Below are positions 25,802-35,174 of a DNA stretch of 64,000 bases, piece after piece. This stretch comes from Pseudolabrys sp. FHR47. Lineage in GTDB: Bacteria > Pseudomonadota > Alphaproteobacteria > Rhizobiales > Xanthobacteraceae. The position numbers were made by a program, and so were the translations under genes. Position 1 is the stretch's first letter; every line of letters starts with the position of its first letter. The notes under the pieces were generated by a model that made no database searches, was not told the DNA's origin, and saw only the letters and a list, made by a program, of their open reading frames with translations. The stretch spans positions 496,001-560,000 of the forward strand of contig NZ_CP039740.1 in NCBI RefSeq assembly GCF_005153485.1. Direction: 5' to 3'.

Positions 25802-26524
25802 ATGAGCCGGAAGCCGAAAAAACCCGCCGAACCCCGGCGGAAACCGCCTGCCGCCCGGGCTACGCCCCGTGCCGCGGCACCCGCAGCCAAAGTGGCCGGC
25901 GCCCGCAAGGTCGCCGGTGAAGGAGCAATGCCCGGAATGTCGACTGCCCCCAATAAGAAGACCACTCAGCGTCAAGGCTTCAAGACCAACGAATTTATCG
26001 TCTATCCGGCCCACGGCGTGGGCCAGATCATGGCGATCGAGGAGCAGGAAATCGCCGGCGCCAAGCTGGAACTGTTCGTCATCAACTTCATCAAGGACAA
26101 GATGACCCTTCGCGTGCCGACCGCGAAGATCGTCTCGGTCGGCATGCGCAAGCTCGCCGAGCCGCCGCTGGTGAAGAAGGCGCTCGAGACCCTCAAGGGC
26201 CGCGCCCGCGTCAAGCGCACCATGTGGTCGCGCCGCGCGCAGGAGTACGAAGCCAAGATCAACTCGGGTGACATCGTTGCCATCGCCGAGGTTGTCCGCG
26301 ATCTGTATCGCTCGGACACCCAGCCGGAGCAGTCCTACTCCGAACGGCAGCTCTACGAAGCGGCGCTCGACCGCCTGTCGCGCGAAATCGCGGCCGTGCA
26401 GAAAGTGACCGAGACCGAAGCGGTCAAGGAGATCGAAGGCGCACTCGCCAAGGGGCCGCGCCGCGGTCCCAAGCCCGCCGAAGAGGCCGGCACCGACGAC
26501 GCCGCCGAGGAAGAGGCCGCCTGA
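25802..26524 (+). CDS. carD: CarD/CdnL-type RNA polymerase-binding regulator
   Basis: The CarD core begins FKTNEFIVYPAHGVGQIMAI (RNA polymerase interaction, Tudor-like) and continues FVINFIKDKMTLRVPTAKI. A helical DNA-interacting part has KRTMWSRRAQEYEAKI and IVAIAEVVRDLYRSD. CarD/CdnL proteins stabilise open complexes at rRNA and housekeeping promoters. I chose ATG 25802 (240 residues, AAAGGG 9 bp upstream). GTG 25757 and ATG 25937 are in frame; the stretch between 25802 and 25937 encodes a Lys/Pro/Ala-rich extension. The tail is acidic and Ala-rich. Confidence 0.92.
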   Translation: MSRKPKKPAEPRRKPPAARATPRAAAPAAKVAGARKVAGEGAMPGMSTAPNKKTTQRQGFKTNEFIVYPAHGVGQIMAIEEQEIAGAKLELFVINFIKDKMTLRVPTAKIVSVGMRKLAEPPLVKKALETLKGRARVKRTMWSRRAQEYEAKINSGDIVAIAEVVRDLYRSDTQPEQSYSERQLYEAALDRLSREIAAVQKVTETEAVKEIEGALAKGPRRGPKPAEEAGTDDAAEEEAA

Positions 26525-26591
26525 AAGGATGAGGACTGAGGCGGAATGCCTCTAGCCCTCAGACAAGACGGACGAGATATTCAAACCAAGA

Positions 26592-26617
26592 AGCCCGGCA
26601 GCGATGCCGGGCTTTTT
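26592..26617 (+). terminator. Rho-independent terminator of carD
   Basis: Stem AGCCCGGC / GCCGGGCT (26592-26599 and 26606-26613) with a 6-nt loop and a TTTTT run, 68 bp after the carD stop. Confidence 0.92.
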
Positions 26618-26781
26618 CATTGCCGCGCGACAGTGCGCGCCGACTTCAAGCTTGCGTCATGACAATTTGGGCGTGATGAACGACTATCCAGTTGGTCGGC
26701 GATTCGTCGGATCGTAATCGCCGGCCGCGTCTGTTCATCTCGCGTACCCCCGCAAGCCGCACGACGCCGGAATTGGAATTC

Positions 26782-27618
26782 ATGCCCGTATCGGACTCGC
26801 CTTCTCCGTCCAACGACAACGCCGCACAGCGCAACAATAACATCCAGCTTTTCATCGCCACGCCCTGCTTCGGCGGCATGGTGACGACCGGCTACATGTC
26901 GTCGATCATGATGCTGATGCAGCTCGCGCAGCAGCACGGCATCTCGGTTGGGATCAATATGCTCGGTCGCGACTCGCTCATCACGCGCTCGCGCAATACT
27001 CTGGTGTCGCACTTCCTGAGCACGGAGGAGGCGACCCACCTGATGTTTATCGACGCCGATATCGCTTTCGACCCCGAACTGGTCCTGCGCATGCTGGCCT
27101 TCGACGAGGACGTGGTCGGCGGCATGTATCCGGCCAAGGCGCTCAACTGGCAGCCGTCGGCGAATATTGTGGGCCGCGAGCCGATGAACACCGCGACGCT
27201 GCAATATGTTGGCAAGTTTTGCGAGGGCGACGAGCTCGAGCGGCGCGGTCCTTTCGCCACCGGGGTCTATTGCGCCACCGGCTTCATGATGATCAAGCGC
27301 CGGGTGATCGAGCAGCTGATCGAGGCGCATCCGGAATGCATGTACACTTCGGATCACGTCTATTCGCCGGGTCAGGGCGGGCGGCACTATTACGCGCTGT
27401 TCGAGTGCATGATCGATCCCGAGACCCGCGAATATCTCAGCGAGGATTTCGGCTTCTGCCGCATGTGGCGAAACCTCGGCGGCAAGATTTGGCTCGACGT
27501 CGAGGGCTCGCTCACTCACACCGGGCCGCACGACTTCATCGGCATGCCGGCCTTGCGCTTCGGCGCCAGTGAGCCGGAAGAAGCCGCGGCGCCGATTAGT
27601 CTGGTTGCAAATCTTTAG
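26782..27618 (+). CDS. GT-A fold glycosyltransferase-like protein
   Basis: The 278-residue protein looks like a GT2-type nucleotide-sugar transferase. It has IQLFIATPCFGGMVTTGY at the start, then RDSLITRSRNTLVSHFL, the DxD-type HLMFIDADIAFDPELV, and FATGVYCATGFMMIKRRVIE followed by YLSEDFGFCRMWRNLGG, where SEDFGFC resembles the catalytic ED motif. No membrane helix is seen. ATG 26782 gives the domain at the N-terminus; the frame is open 90 bp further up. It has its own transcription unit after carD's terminator. The acceptor is unknown. Confidence 0.75.
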   Translation: MPVSDSPSPSNDNAAQRNNNIQLFIATPCFGGMVTTGYMSSIMMLMQLAQQHGISVGINMLGRDSLITRSRNTLVSHFLSTEEATHLMFIDADIAFDPELVLRMLAFDEDVVGGMYPAKALNWQPSANIVGREPMNTATLQYVGKFCEGDELERRGPFATGVYCATGFMMIKRRVIEQLIEAHPECMYTSDHVYSPGQGGRHYYALFECMIDPETREYLSEDFGFCRMWRNLGGKIWLDVEGSLTHTGPHDFIGMPALRFGASEPEEAAAPISLVANL

Positions 27619-27653
27619 ACGGGTGATGCGACCTCGACGCGGCTCTGTTATCG

Positions 27654-27678
27654 CCGGCTTTAATTTTATCAAAGCCGG
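27654..27678. terminator. Hairpin between two convergent genes
   Basis: CCGGCTTT (27654-27661) and AAAGCCGG (27671-27678) are perfect complements around a 9-nt AT-rich loop. It overlaps the stop of the DUF4041 gene and lies 35 bp after the glycosyltransferase-like gene. Neither side has a long T run, so termination is plausible but not certain. Confidence 0.5.
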
Positions 27679-29090
27679 GAGGGCTCCAGTTGAACGGTGA
27701 TGCTTTGCCGATACTCAAGTGCTTCGGGCAGCTCCTGAAATTGCAGCAATTCGCCGGCAAGCTGGCTTAGATGAGACTTTACCTGTGCAGGGGTCGCGCG
27801 AAAGAACTCGCGGCGCCGGTTCACGACATTTACGCGGACATTCTCAAGTCTGTCGTGCAATGCTCCTTCGATTCCGACCGCATCTTTCGAGAAAAACAAT
27901 GCGTGTACATCAAAATTAAATGGGACAGACGCGTCACTCAACTCTTTAATCCTGTCCATGGGGTCCAGTCGCCGCGTCATGCCGACCTTTACTATGTTCT
28001 CACCGAATGACCCGATGTTCGAAATCAAGTAGACATATCCTGCTCGAATGTTGGCCGCGCGGAAATCAACGGCCTTTAAACTGTTGTCTATCTCGGACAG
28101 CTGCTCGCGAACTCTCTCAGCTGCTTCGCTGTCGCCTTTCTGCTCCAAGACAGCCAGTGCATTGGCATAATGCTGACGTTCTTTGTCTAGGCGCGCTCGT
28201 TCCCGTTCAATCTCCTGTTGCACCTTCCTCTCCTCCCGGAGGCGCTCGCGATCTAAGCGTTCGGCCTCTTTCTCTTCCGCCTGCTTCTGAAGGAAATCAG
28301 CGGTCAGCTCGAGTTCTTGTGCGCGGACTAGATAATAGAGTGGAGAAATCTTGATTTGCATCGTTTTCCCGAGGCGCTCAATCGTTTCGGATACTTTCTT
28401 GAGTCGATCCAATGCGGCATCGAGTTTGTATGGCTTGAGTCCTCTTACGAGATTGTCAGCTTCCGCGTTAAATGCGCGCAACATAAGTTTTGAGAAGTCG
28501 CGCACCATTGCGCGGCCCTCGGTAACCGATCCGTTCACCGTCCACGTAGTGATTGATTGGACGGCGGCACCGTCCTTGCGCGCCATCGACCGAATCTGAT
28601 CGTCAATACGATCTAATGCGGCCTTATATGAAACTGCATCAGTCAATGGGTGCCGGTACTTATAGATGCCGACTTCTTGAAGGAGCGCCTCGTCGGACGA
28701 GGCTACGATTGCATGGCGCGCGGCAGCGATTTCGTCATTGAGTGCCTTGAGCTTAGCCTCTGCCGTGCTCCGTTCTTGTGCGAACGATAGGGCTTCTTCG
28801 GCAGCCTTTTTCTGAGCTTCCTTGCGCTTCTGCTCGATCTCGACGACGGATAACGCGCCAAGTGTTTCGAGTTTTTCGAAAAGGATTTCGCGTTGGGCAC
28901 GCAATATCTTGACCTCGTGCACAATTCGAAGGGACATGTCACCTATTCGTTTCAGTTGAGCCTTTGTCCTCTCAAGCTCCGCCTCCGATTCAATTAGGTC
29001 GTTGGAAAGTTGGCGAGCCACCTTGCCGGCGCCGAACCAGGGAATCCGCTTTTTCGGAGAGATAGACTGCTCGTCCACAGGCTGTGTCAT
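27669..29090 (-). CDS. DUF4041 coiled-coil protein with C-terminal GIY-YIG (MUG113/T5orf172) domain
   Basis: The 473-residue protein starts with a long charged coiled coil (ELERTKAQLKRI, KRKEAQKKAAEEALSF), then a DUF4041-like middle (VGIYKYRHPLTDAVSYKAAL, KLMLRAFNAEADNLV), a second coiled coil (ERLDRERLREERKVQQEIER), and a GIY-YIG-type nuclease domain. In that domain are AGYVYLISNIGSF, IVKVGMTRRLDPMDRIKEL and EGALHDRLENVRVNVVNRRR, with EFF after. Such proteins occur in phages and mobile islands. Base composition and codon use look more AT-rich than its neighbours by eye, suggesting transfer. A defence or DNA-processing role is inference. Confidence 0.8.
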   Translation of the reverse strand: MTQPVDEQSISPKKRIPWFGAGKVARQLSNDLIESEAELERTKAQLKRIGDMSLRIVHEVKILRAQREILFEKLETLGALSVVEIEQKRKEAQKKAAEEALSFAQERSTAEAKLKALNDEIAAARHAIVASSDEALLQEVGIYKYRHPLTDAVSYKAALDRIDDQIRSMARKDGAAVQSITTWTVNGSVTEGRAMVRDFSKLMLRAFNAEADNLVRGLKPYKLDAALDRLKKVSETIERLGKTMQIKISPLYYLVRAQELELTADFLQKQAEEKEAERLDRERLREERKVQQEIERERARLDKERQHYANALAVLEQKGDSEAAERVREQLSEIDNSLKAVDFRAANIRAGYVYLISNIGSFGENIVKVGMTRRLDPMDRIKELSDASVPFNFDVHALFFSKDAVGIEGALHDRLENVRVNVVNRRREFFRATPAQVKSHLSQLAGELLQFQELPEALEYRQSITVQLEPSRL

Positions 29091-29187
29091 GCCGCCTCGA
29101 AGAGTTGCTCGAAACCGAACAACTGTACCGCGTGGCGCAGTCGACGCAATGTATGGTTGTAAAGATAATGGGTTCAGGGGCAGGTTT

Positions 29188-30852
29188 TCAGCCCTGCGCC
29201 CTGCGGCCGACCAATGCCAGCAGGAGCCGCAGCAAGATCGAGGCGGCGATCACCACGCCCATGGTGCAGGTCGCATAGGCGGCGGCCTGCGAGGTGAAGC
29301 CGGCTTCGTCGAGCCGCATGATCGACACCGAGGCGACGCTGACGGAGGCGGTGATCAGGAAGATGACCGCCGACAAGGTCACCATCGACTGCATGAACAG
29401 CAGGAAGAACACCGAAATGATGGTCGGCGCCATATGCGGCGCCACCACGTCGCGCATGACGCGCGGCAGGCTGGCGCCAAGGCAGGCCGCGGTTTCCTGC
29501 AGCGAGGCCGGTACCAGGCGCAGGCCGGTCATGGTGGTGAGGAAACCCTGGGTCCAGTAATGGAAGATGTTGCACAGCGCGATCAGCATCGCCGTGCCAT
29601 AGAGAAAATACAGCGGCGTGTTCGGTACGTTGAAGGCGAAGATATAGGACAGGCCGAGCACCAGCCCCGGAACCGCCGCCGGCAGCATGCATAAGAAATA
29701 GATCGGCTTGACCAAAGCGCGCGGCATGCGTTGCAATGCGACGCCGAGCGCGAAGATCAGCGCCGTGCCAATGAGGCCGGCCCAGAACGAGATATAGACG
29801 GTGGTCCAGAGCGGGTCGTAGCCGCCGGCGACCTTGACGGCGTAGTGGCGCAAGGTCAGGTCGAAGCGGTAGGGCCACAGCCAGACGAAGCTGCCGAACA
29901 CGACGACGCCAACGGTTACGACTGGAATTAACGCCACCAGCCAGGCGGCCAGCGTCATCGGCACGTCGCGCCGGGGCGTGAATCGCGGCACGATCGGCAC
30001 CGCGGAGTCGCTGCCGCTGCCGAATTGACGCTGCGAAGCGACGCGCTCGAGATAGAAGGCCAGCACGGTCGGGAACAGCAGCATGATGCCGACGACAGCG
30101 CCGAGATTGAAATTCATCTGGCCGACGACCTGGTTGTAGATTTCGGTGGCCAGGATCGAATAGTCGCCGCCGATGGTCGCGGCATTGCCGAAATCGGTGA
30201 TGGTGACGGTGAAGGCCACGAAGCCGGCGCTCAGCAAGCCGAACTTGATATTCGGCAAGGTTATGTCGCGAAATTGCCGCCAGCCCGAGGTGCCGAGGAT
30301 CTCCGCCGCTTCGTAGATGCGGGCGTCGGCGCTCCGCAGTGCCGCGCTGATAATCAGAATGGCCTGCGGCAGGCTGTAAAGTCCGTTGGCGATGACGAGA
30401 CCCCAGAAGCCGTAGATGTTGATCTCGATGCCGGAGGCCTTGGTCAACAGGCCGTTGCGACCGAGCAGGAAGATGAGGCCGAGGCCTTGCACCAGCGACG
30501 GCATCAGCAGCGGCAGCGACACCGCGGCCATGATCAATGCGCTGCCGGGGATGCGGCAACGGTGGAGGGCAAAGGACACGACGAGGCCAAGCACCAACAC
30601 CAGCGCCGTCGTCGTGCCGCTCATCGCCAGGCTGTGCCAGGTGGCGCGCCAGAAGTTCGGCGAACTCAAGATCGCCGCGAAATTGCCGAGGCCGATGCTG
30701 CCATCGGGCTGCGTGATGCTGCGCACCACCACCATGCTCAGCGGGTAGAGAAAGAATACGACGAGGCAAGCAAGCGGCGCGATCAGGCAGACCGCGACGA
30801 ACAGCCGGTCGCGGTCGGCGACCCTGACCATTGTTCTGGCCAATGCGCTCAC
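29188..30852 (-). CDS. ABC transporter permease, fused double-permease type (2-aminoethylphosphonate-like)
   Basis: The 554-residue inner-membrane protein has about twelve helices and two binding-protein-dependent transport domains, each with an EAA loop ([20 protein letters not shown] and [20 protein letters not shown]). This double layout is that of iron(III)/thiamine permeases and of the PhnU2-type 2-aminoethylphosphonate systems, whose length it matches. Its ATG overlaps the ATPase stop by 4 bp. No aminoethylphosphonate catabolic gene lies alongside, so the substrate is inferred only. Confidence 0.8.
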   Translation of the reverse strand: MSALARTMVRVADRDRLFVAVCLIAPLACLVVFFLYPLSMVVVRSITQPDGSIGLGNFAAILSSPNFWRATWHSLAMSGTTTALVLVLGLVVSFALHRCRIPGSALIMAAVSLPLLMPSLVQGLGLIFLLGRNGLLTKASGIEINIYGFWGLVIANGLYSLPQAILIISAALRSADARIYEAAEILGTSGWRQFRDITLPNIKFGLLSAGFVAFTVTITDFGNAATIGGDYSILATEIYNQVVGQMNFNLGAVVGIMLLFPTVLAFYLERVASQRQFGSGSDSAVPIVPRFTPRRDVPMTLAAWLVALIPVVTVGVVVFGSFVWLWPYRFDLTLRHYAVKVAGGYDPLWTTVYISFWAGLIGTALIFALGVALQRMPRALVKPIYFLCMLPAAVPGLVLGLSYIFAFNVPNTPLYFLYGTAMLIALCNIFHYWTQGFLTTMTGLRLVPASLQETAACLGASLPRVMRDVVAPHMAPTIISVFFLLFMQSMVTLSAVIFLITASVSVASVSIMRLDEAGFTSQAAAYATCTMGVVIAASILLRLLLALVGRRAQG

Positions 30853-31859
30853 GAGTTGGCGACCCAGGCGTGCTTGTTGGCCGCAAAGCCGATCGTGACC
30901 TCGGCGCCGGGCTGCAATGCAGTCTCGCCGGGTTGTTCGGCGATCAATTCGCCGCCCGGCCAGTCGAGCACGAGGCGGGAAATGTTGCCAAGAAATTGAA
31001 CCGAGGCGACGCGGGCGTCGGCGCCTTGGGGGCCGTCGGCGCCGACGATGACGTCTTCCGGGCGCACGCAGGCGATGTCGCCGTCGCCGCTGCGGCGATC
31101 GGCGAGCAAGGCCGGCGCGTAGCGTTCGGCGGTTTTCAGGTCGATGAGATTGCTCACGCCCATGAAGTCGGCAACGAAACGGCTTGCCGGATGGTGGTAA
31201 AGCTCCTGCGCCGTGCCGACCTGCGCGATGCGGCCCTTCTGCATGCAGACGATGCGATCGGCGAGCGACATCGCCTCTTCCTGATCGTGCGTGACCATGA
31301 TGGTCAGAATGCCAAGGCGGCGCTGCAATGCGCGAATTTCGGCGCGCAGTTCGACGCGCACCTTGGCGTCGAGCGCCGACAGCGGCTCGTCCAGCAGCAG
31401 CAGCTTCGGTTCGACGGCGACAGCGCGGGCGAGCGCGACACGCTGCTGCTGGCCGCCGGAAAGCTGCCAGGGATAGCGATCGGCGAGATGCGGTAACTGG
31501 GTCAATTCCAGGAGCTCGGCAACGCGGGCCGCAATTTTCGCCGGCGCGACGCCGCGAATGCGCAGGCCATAGCCGACATTGGCCGCGACCGTCATGTTGG
31601 GAAACAGCGAATAGGCCTGGAAGACGATGCCGAAGCCGCGCTCGCGCGCCGGAACGGCCGACAGGTCGGCGCCGTCGAGCATGATGCGGCCTTCATCCGG
31701 CGTTGTCAGGCCCGCGATCAGCCGCAGCAGGGTGGTCTTGCCGCAACCGGAGGGGCCGAGCAGGCAAACGAACTCCGGCGCCTCAACGCTCAGCGAAATG
31801 TTTTCGAGGGCGAATACGCCCTCGAAATGCTTGCCGAGTCCTTCGAGATCGAGCCTCAT
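30849..31859 (-). CDS. ABC transporter ATP-binding protein (2-aminoethylphosphonate-like)
   Basis: The 336-residue ATPase has Walker [20 protein letters not shown]-loop [12 protein letters not shown], signature [16 protein letters not shown], Walker [16 protein letters not shown], and H-loop [16 protein letters not shown]. The C-terminal OB-type TOBE region includes VRPEDVIV. It belongs to the CysA/PotA/FbpC group. It couples ATP hydrolysis to the double permease downstream and lies 26 bp after the binding-protein gene. Confidence 0.9.
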   Translation of the reverse strand: MRLDLEGLGKHFEGVFALENISLSVEAPEFVCLLGPSGCGKTTLLRLIAGLTTPDEGRIMLDGADLSAVPARERGFGIVFQAYSLFPNMTVAANVGYGLRIRGVAPAKIAARVAELLELTQLPHLADRYPWQLSGGQQQRVALARAVAVEPKLLLLDEPLSALDAKVRVELRAEIRALQRRLGILTIMVTHDQEEAMSLADRIVCMQKGRIAQVGTAQELYHHPASRFVADFMGVSNLIDLKTAERYAPALLADRRSGDGDIACVRPEDVIVGADGPQGADARVASVQFLGNISRLVLDWPGGELIAEQPGETALQPGAEVTIGFAANKHAWVANS

Positions 31860-31885
31860 CGCGGGCCGGCTTGGCGGCAGCCGCC

Positions 31886-32887
31886 TTAGCGGCCGATCTC
31901 CTTTTGCCAGCGCTCGAGAATGGCCGCGCGCTGGGCTGCCGATTTGGCAAAGTCGATCGGCAGCAGCACCTTGGTCACATCGGCCGGCAATCCGGCCTTT
32001 TCCGATGCGGCGGCGGGCTTGATGCCGGGGATCGTGACGATCTCTTTGTACTTGCCGTAGATGGCGGCCGCTTCCGGCGACAAGGTCCAGTCGAGGAATT
32101 TCTCGGCATCGGCTTTGTTCTTCGACGATGCCATCAACGCCGAGGCTTCGAGCTCGAAACCGGCACCGGAAGCCGGGATCACCATGGTGAGCGGGAAGCC
32201 TTCCTGGATCGACTGGATGGCGGCAAACGCGAGCGACGTGCCGACGGCGAATTCACCGGCGCGCGCCGCTTTGCACGGACGCGACCCGGACTTGATGTAT
32301 TGCGCGACATTGGCGTCGAGGTCTTTGAGGAATTTCCAGCCCTTCTCGTCGCCCATCTTCTGCAGGATGCCGACGATCTGCAGATAGCCGGTGCCCGAGG
32401 AGACCGGGTTCGGCATCACAACCTCACCCTTGAATTTGGGATCGAGCAGATCGGTCCAGTCCTTCGGCGTCGGCAATCCCTTGGCCTTGATGCGCTCATT
32501 GTTGACGCAGAATGCCGCCATGTAACCGGTCGCGGCGAACCACTTGTCGTCGGCGGCGCGATACGGCGCAGCGAGCTTGTCGGCGCCTTTCGCCTTGTAA
32601 GGCGCGACCAGAGCGAGCACGCGCGGGTCCATCATGTTGGTGACGGCCCAGCCCCAGATCACGTCGTGCTGCGGGTTGGAGGCTTCGGCGAGAATGCGGG
32701 CGCCGAGGTCACCCGTGGACAGGCGCAGCACCTTGAGGTCGATGCCGGGCAGTGCCTTTTTGGCGGCCGCGACGTATTCGGCAATCTCGTCCTCTTCCAG
32801 AGCGGTGTAGGCGGTCACCGTGCCGGCCTGAGCGGCGGTGGTCCCCAACAACAGCGAGACAATGCAGGCTTTCCAGAAACTGCGCAT
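31886..32887 (-). CDS. ABC transporter substrate-binding protein (2-aminoethylphosphonate/iron-type)
   Basis: The 333-residue precursor has a signal peptide, [20 protein letters not shown], and a class II periplasmic binding fold: [52 protein letters not shown] and [20 protein letters not shown]. It resembles the PhnS2/FbpA group. ATG 32887 follows GGGGG on the minus strand and begins the signal peptide; the frame is open upstream without support. First gene of a three-gene importer operon. Confidence 0.82.
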   Translation of the reverse strand: MRSFWKACIVSLLLGTTAAQAGTVTAYTALEEDEIAEYVAAAKKALPGIDLKVLRLSTGDLGARILAEASNPQHDVIWGWAVTNMMDPRVLALVAPYKAKGADKLAAPYRAADDKWFAATGYMAAFCVNNERIKAKGLPTPKDWTDLLDPKFKGEVVMPNPVSSGTGYLQIVGILQKMGDEKGWKFLKDLDANVAQYIKSGSRPCKAARAGEFAVGTSLAFAAIQSIQEGFPLTMVIPASGAGFELEASALMASSKNKADAEKFLDWTLSPEAAAIYGKYKEIVTIPGIKPAAASEKAGLPADVTKVLLPIDFAKSAAQRAAILERWQKEIGR

Positions 32888-33057
32888 CGGAGCCCCCAAG
32901 ACTGTTATAAAAACGTCATAAAGCATCGCACCACGGATGGAACTTGTCCATGTGGTCCCGCGAAGTCCCGAGCCCGACGATCCGGGAAGCGGGCTCATTC
33001 CTCCCGGGCAACCTGGGGTATGCTGAGCGGTGGGAACGGCTGAAGAAGGAGGTGCCT

Positions 33058-33927
33058 TTGCGCGGGATTTTCAATCCGGCCGCGCTTGTCACGGCAAGGG
33101 CCGCCGCGGTTCTCGTGGCTTTGACGGGCACCGTCCTTGCCGCGGAAACCAAGCCGCCGCCGCCGGTTGCCATCGAGGACATCTATACGACGCAGGCCGT
33201 GGTGACCGGCAAAGACGAGCGCAACCGGCCGCTCGGCTTCAGGCTGTGCTTCGAAGACGTGCTGATAAAGGCTTCAGGCGACGCCACCATTCTCGGTGCG
33301 CGCGGGGTGCCGGCGCTGGTCGCGAAAGCCGCCGACTATATCGACAGCTTCTCCTATTTCGATCGCCTGCACGGGCGGGACATTCATGACGAACAGGGCA
33401 GCTACGACCGGCCGCACTTTCTGACCTGCCACTTCAATCCGGGCAAGATCGACAAGGCACTGGCCTCGCTCGGCCGCAAGACATGGAAGGGCAAGCGCCC
33501 GATCCTGACCATGATCGTCACGGTCCATGGCCCGAGCTTTGGCCGCAAGCTCAACGGCGTTCTTGCGGCCGATGGCGATTTCGATCCCGACATGCGCGAG
33601 GCGCTCAGCAACGCCGTGCAACGCTTTGGCCTGCAGGTGGTGCTACCGGCGACGGAGCCGCTGCGCGCCGCCGGTATCACGCCGAAGACGCCGGTCAAGG
33701 CGATCAGGACCAGAGCGGAGCAATTGACGTCGCTCGCGGGCGGCGACCTGCCGCTGATCGGCGATCTGAGCTGGAGCGACCAGGCGCATGGCTGGATCGT
33801 GACCTGGCAGATCGAGGCGCAGGGCCGTGCCTTCACCTGGTCGGCGCGCGGCATCAATTACGACGAAGCCTTTCGCGTGGCCGTGCGCGGTGCAATGCGC
33901 GCGCTGTCCGGCAACGGGCGGCCATAG
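33058..33927 (+). CDS. DUF2066 exported protein
   Basis: The 289-residue product has a signal sequence (TARAAAVLVALTGTVLAAET) and the DUF2066 start: IYTTQAVVTGKDERNRPLGF, RLCFEDVLIKASGD and VPALVAKAADYIDSFSYFDR. TTG 33058 is proposed because AAGAAGGAGG (33043-33052) is 5 bp upstream; GTG 33052 is inside that SD. The gene is divergent from the ABC importer. DUF2066 has no known biochemical role. Confidence 0.75.
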   Translation: MRGIFNPAALVTARAAAVLVALTGTVLAAETKPPPPVAIEDIYTTQAVVTGKDERNRPLGFRLCFEDVLIKASGDATILGARGVPALVAKAADYIDSFSYFDRLHGRDIHDEQGSYDRPHFLTCHFNPGKIDKALASLGRKTWKGKRPILTMIVTVHGPSFGRKLNGVLAADGDFDPDMREALSNAVQRFGLQVVLPATEPLRAAGITPKTPVKAIRTRAEQLTSLAGGDLPLIGDLSWSDQAHGWIVTWQIEAQGRAFTWSARGINYDEAFRVAVRGAMRALSGNGRP

Positions 33928-34103
33928 CGCAGGATGGGCAGTTATTGGACGCAGTGGGCAGGACGGATCGACCTGATTTGGCGAGGTTCCTGATCATAAG
34001 TCGGTATCGGAGCGATCATTAAGCTATCGGTCGGGCAGTTGCCTCTCTATGGGCGGGAGGTATGATGCGGCACAAGAGAACAATAAACCCCAGGGAGACT
34101 GCG

Positions 34104-35066
34104 ATGACGGCCATTGGCGGCTATGTCGCGCCGACCGCCAGCTCTGACGAGTTCGGCATCCACTCGCTCGACCAGTTCGTTCTCGCCGTTCCGGACGTGA
34201 ACGCGGCCGACGAGTTCTATACGAATTTCGGCCTCAACATGGTGCGCAAGGGCAATACCTTGCAGCTCAAGACCTTCGGTCATGACCACGCCTGGGGCTC
34301 GGTGGTCGAAGGCAAGACCAAAGCGCTGCACCATCTCTCATTCGGCTGCTACGCCGAAGATATCGACCGCCTCAAGAAGCGCATCGAGGGCCAGGGCATC
34401 AAGCTGATCGACCCGCCGCCGGGCTTCGAGTCGAACGGCTTCTGGTTTCGCAACCACGAAGGCATCCTGATGGAAGTGAAGGTGGCGCCGAAGGTGTCGC
34501 CGGACCAGAAAGCCGTCAGCGAATGGGTCACCGTTGGTCACGGCCAGGCGGCGGCGACGACGCGCGCCGCCGCGCCGCTGGTGCGGCCGCGACGGCTGTC
34601 GCATGTGCTGATCTTCACGTCCGACGTGTTGAAGTCGATCGAGTTCTACGAACGCACGCTCGGCCTGCGGCTGTCGGACCGCGCCTCCGATCTGGTCGCC
34701 TTCATGCATGGCATCCACGGCAGCGATCATCACCTGCTGGCACTGGTGAAGTCATCGGCGCCGGGTTTCCACCATTGCTCGTGGGACATGGCGTCGATCA
34801 ACGACATTGGCCTCGGCGCGGCGCGCATGCACGACAAGGGCTACCAGAAGGGCTGGGGCCTTGGCCGTCACGTGCTCGGATCGAACTACTTCCACTACAT
34901 CATGGATCCGTGGGGCTCGTTCGCCGAATATTCCTGCGACATCGACTACATCTCGAAGGAAGATCGTTGGCCGTCCGCCGATCACAAGCCGGAGGATTCG
35001 TTCTATTTGTGGGGTCCCGAGGTGCCGCGCGAATTCACGATCAACCGCGAGGCGGGCGAAGCGTAA
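34104..35066 (+). CDS. VOC superfamily extradiol dioxygenase-like protein
   Basis: The 320-residue protein has two vicinal-oxygen-chelate modules, as in type I extradiol (catechol 2,3-) dioxygenases. The first module has IHSLDQFVLAVPDVNAADEF. The second, catalytic module has RRLSHVLIFTSDVLKSIEFY, FHHCSWDMASIND, and the late Glu in FAEYSCDIDYI, giving a His-His-Glu iron triad. FHYIMDPWGSF is the family's C-terminal strand. ATG 34104 has GGGAG 7 bp ahead. A ring-cleavage role is likely, but no pathway genes adjoin. Confidence 0.85.
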   Translation: MTAIGGYVAPTASSDEFGIHSLDQFVLAVPDVNAADEFYTNFGLNMVRKGNTLQLKTFGHDHAWGSVVEGKTKALHHLSFGCYAEDIDRLKKRIEGQGIKLIDPPPGFESNGFWFRNHEGILMEVKVAPKVSPDQKAVSEWVTVGHGQAAATTRAAAPLVRPRRLSHVLIFTSDVLKSIEFYERTLGLRLSDRASDLVAFMHGIHGSDHHLLALVKSSAPGFHHCSWDMASINDIGLGAARMHDKGYQKGWGLGRHVLGSNYFHYIMDPWGSFAEYSCDIDYISKEDRWPSADHKPEDSFYLWGPEVPREFTINREAGEA

Positions 35067-35073
35067 CTTGCTC

Positions 35074-35166
35074 CCGTCATCCCCGCGAAAGCGGGGATCC
35101 AGCTCTTCTTCTAATTAGCTTCTAGTCGGGAAGCGCTGGGTCCTCCGCTTTCGCGGAGGACGACGG
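35074..35166. repeat. Paired inverted REP-like palindromes, copy D
   Basis: The first unit, CCGTCATCCCCGCGAAAGCG, begins at 35074. The second, TCCTCCGCTTTCGCGGAGGA, ends near 35161 with GACGG after it. CCAGC and GCTGG flank the inner spacer. It occupies the gap between the convergent VOC and M48 genes. Confidence 0.85.
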
Positions 35167-35174
35167 AGGGTGTG

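Noticed and set aside
29174..30886. A 570-codon open frame in another minus-strand frame over the ABC permease
   Set aside because: The alternative frame gives an Arg/His-rich product without helices; the frame ending at 29188 has clear permease domains.
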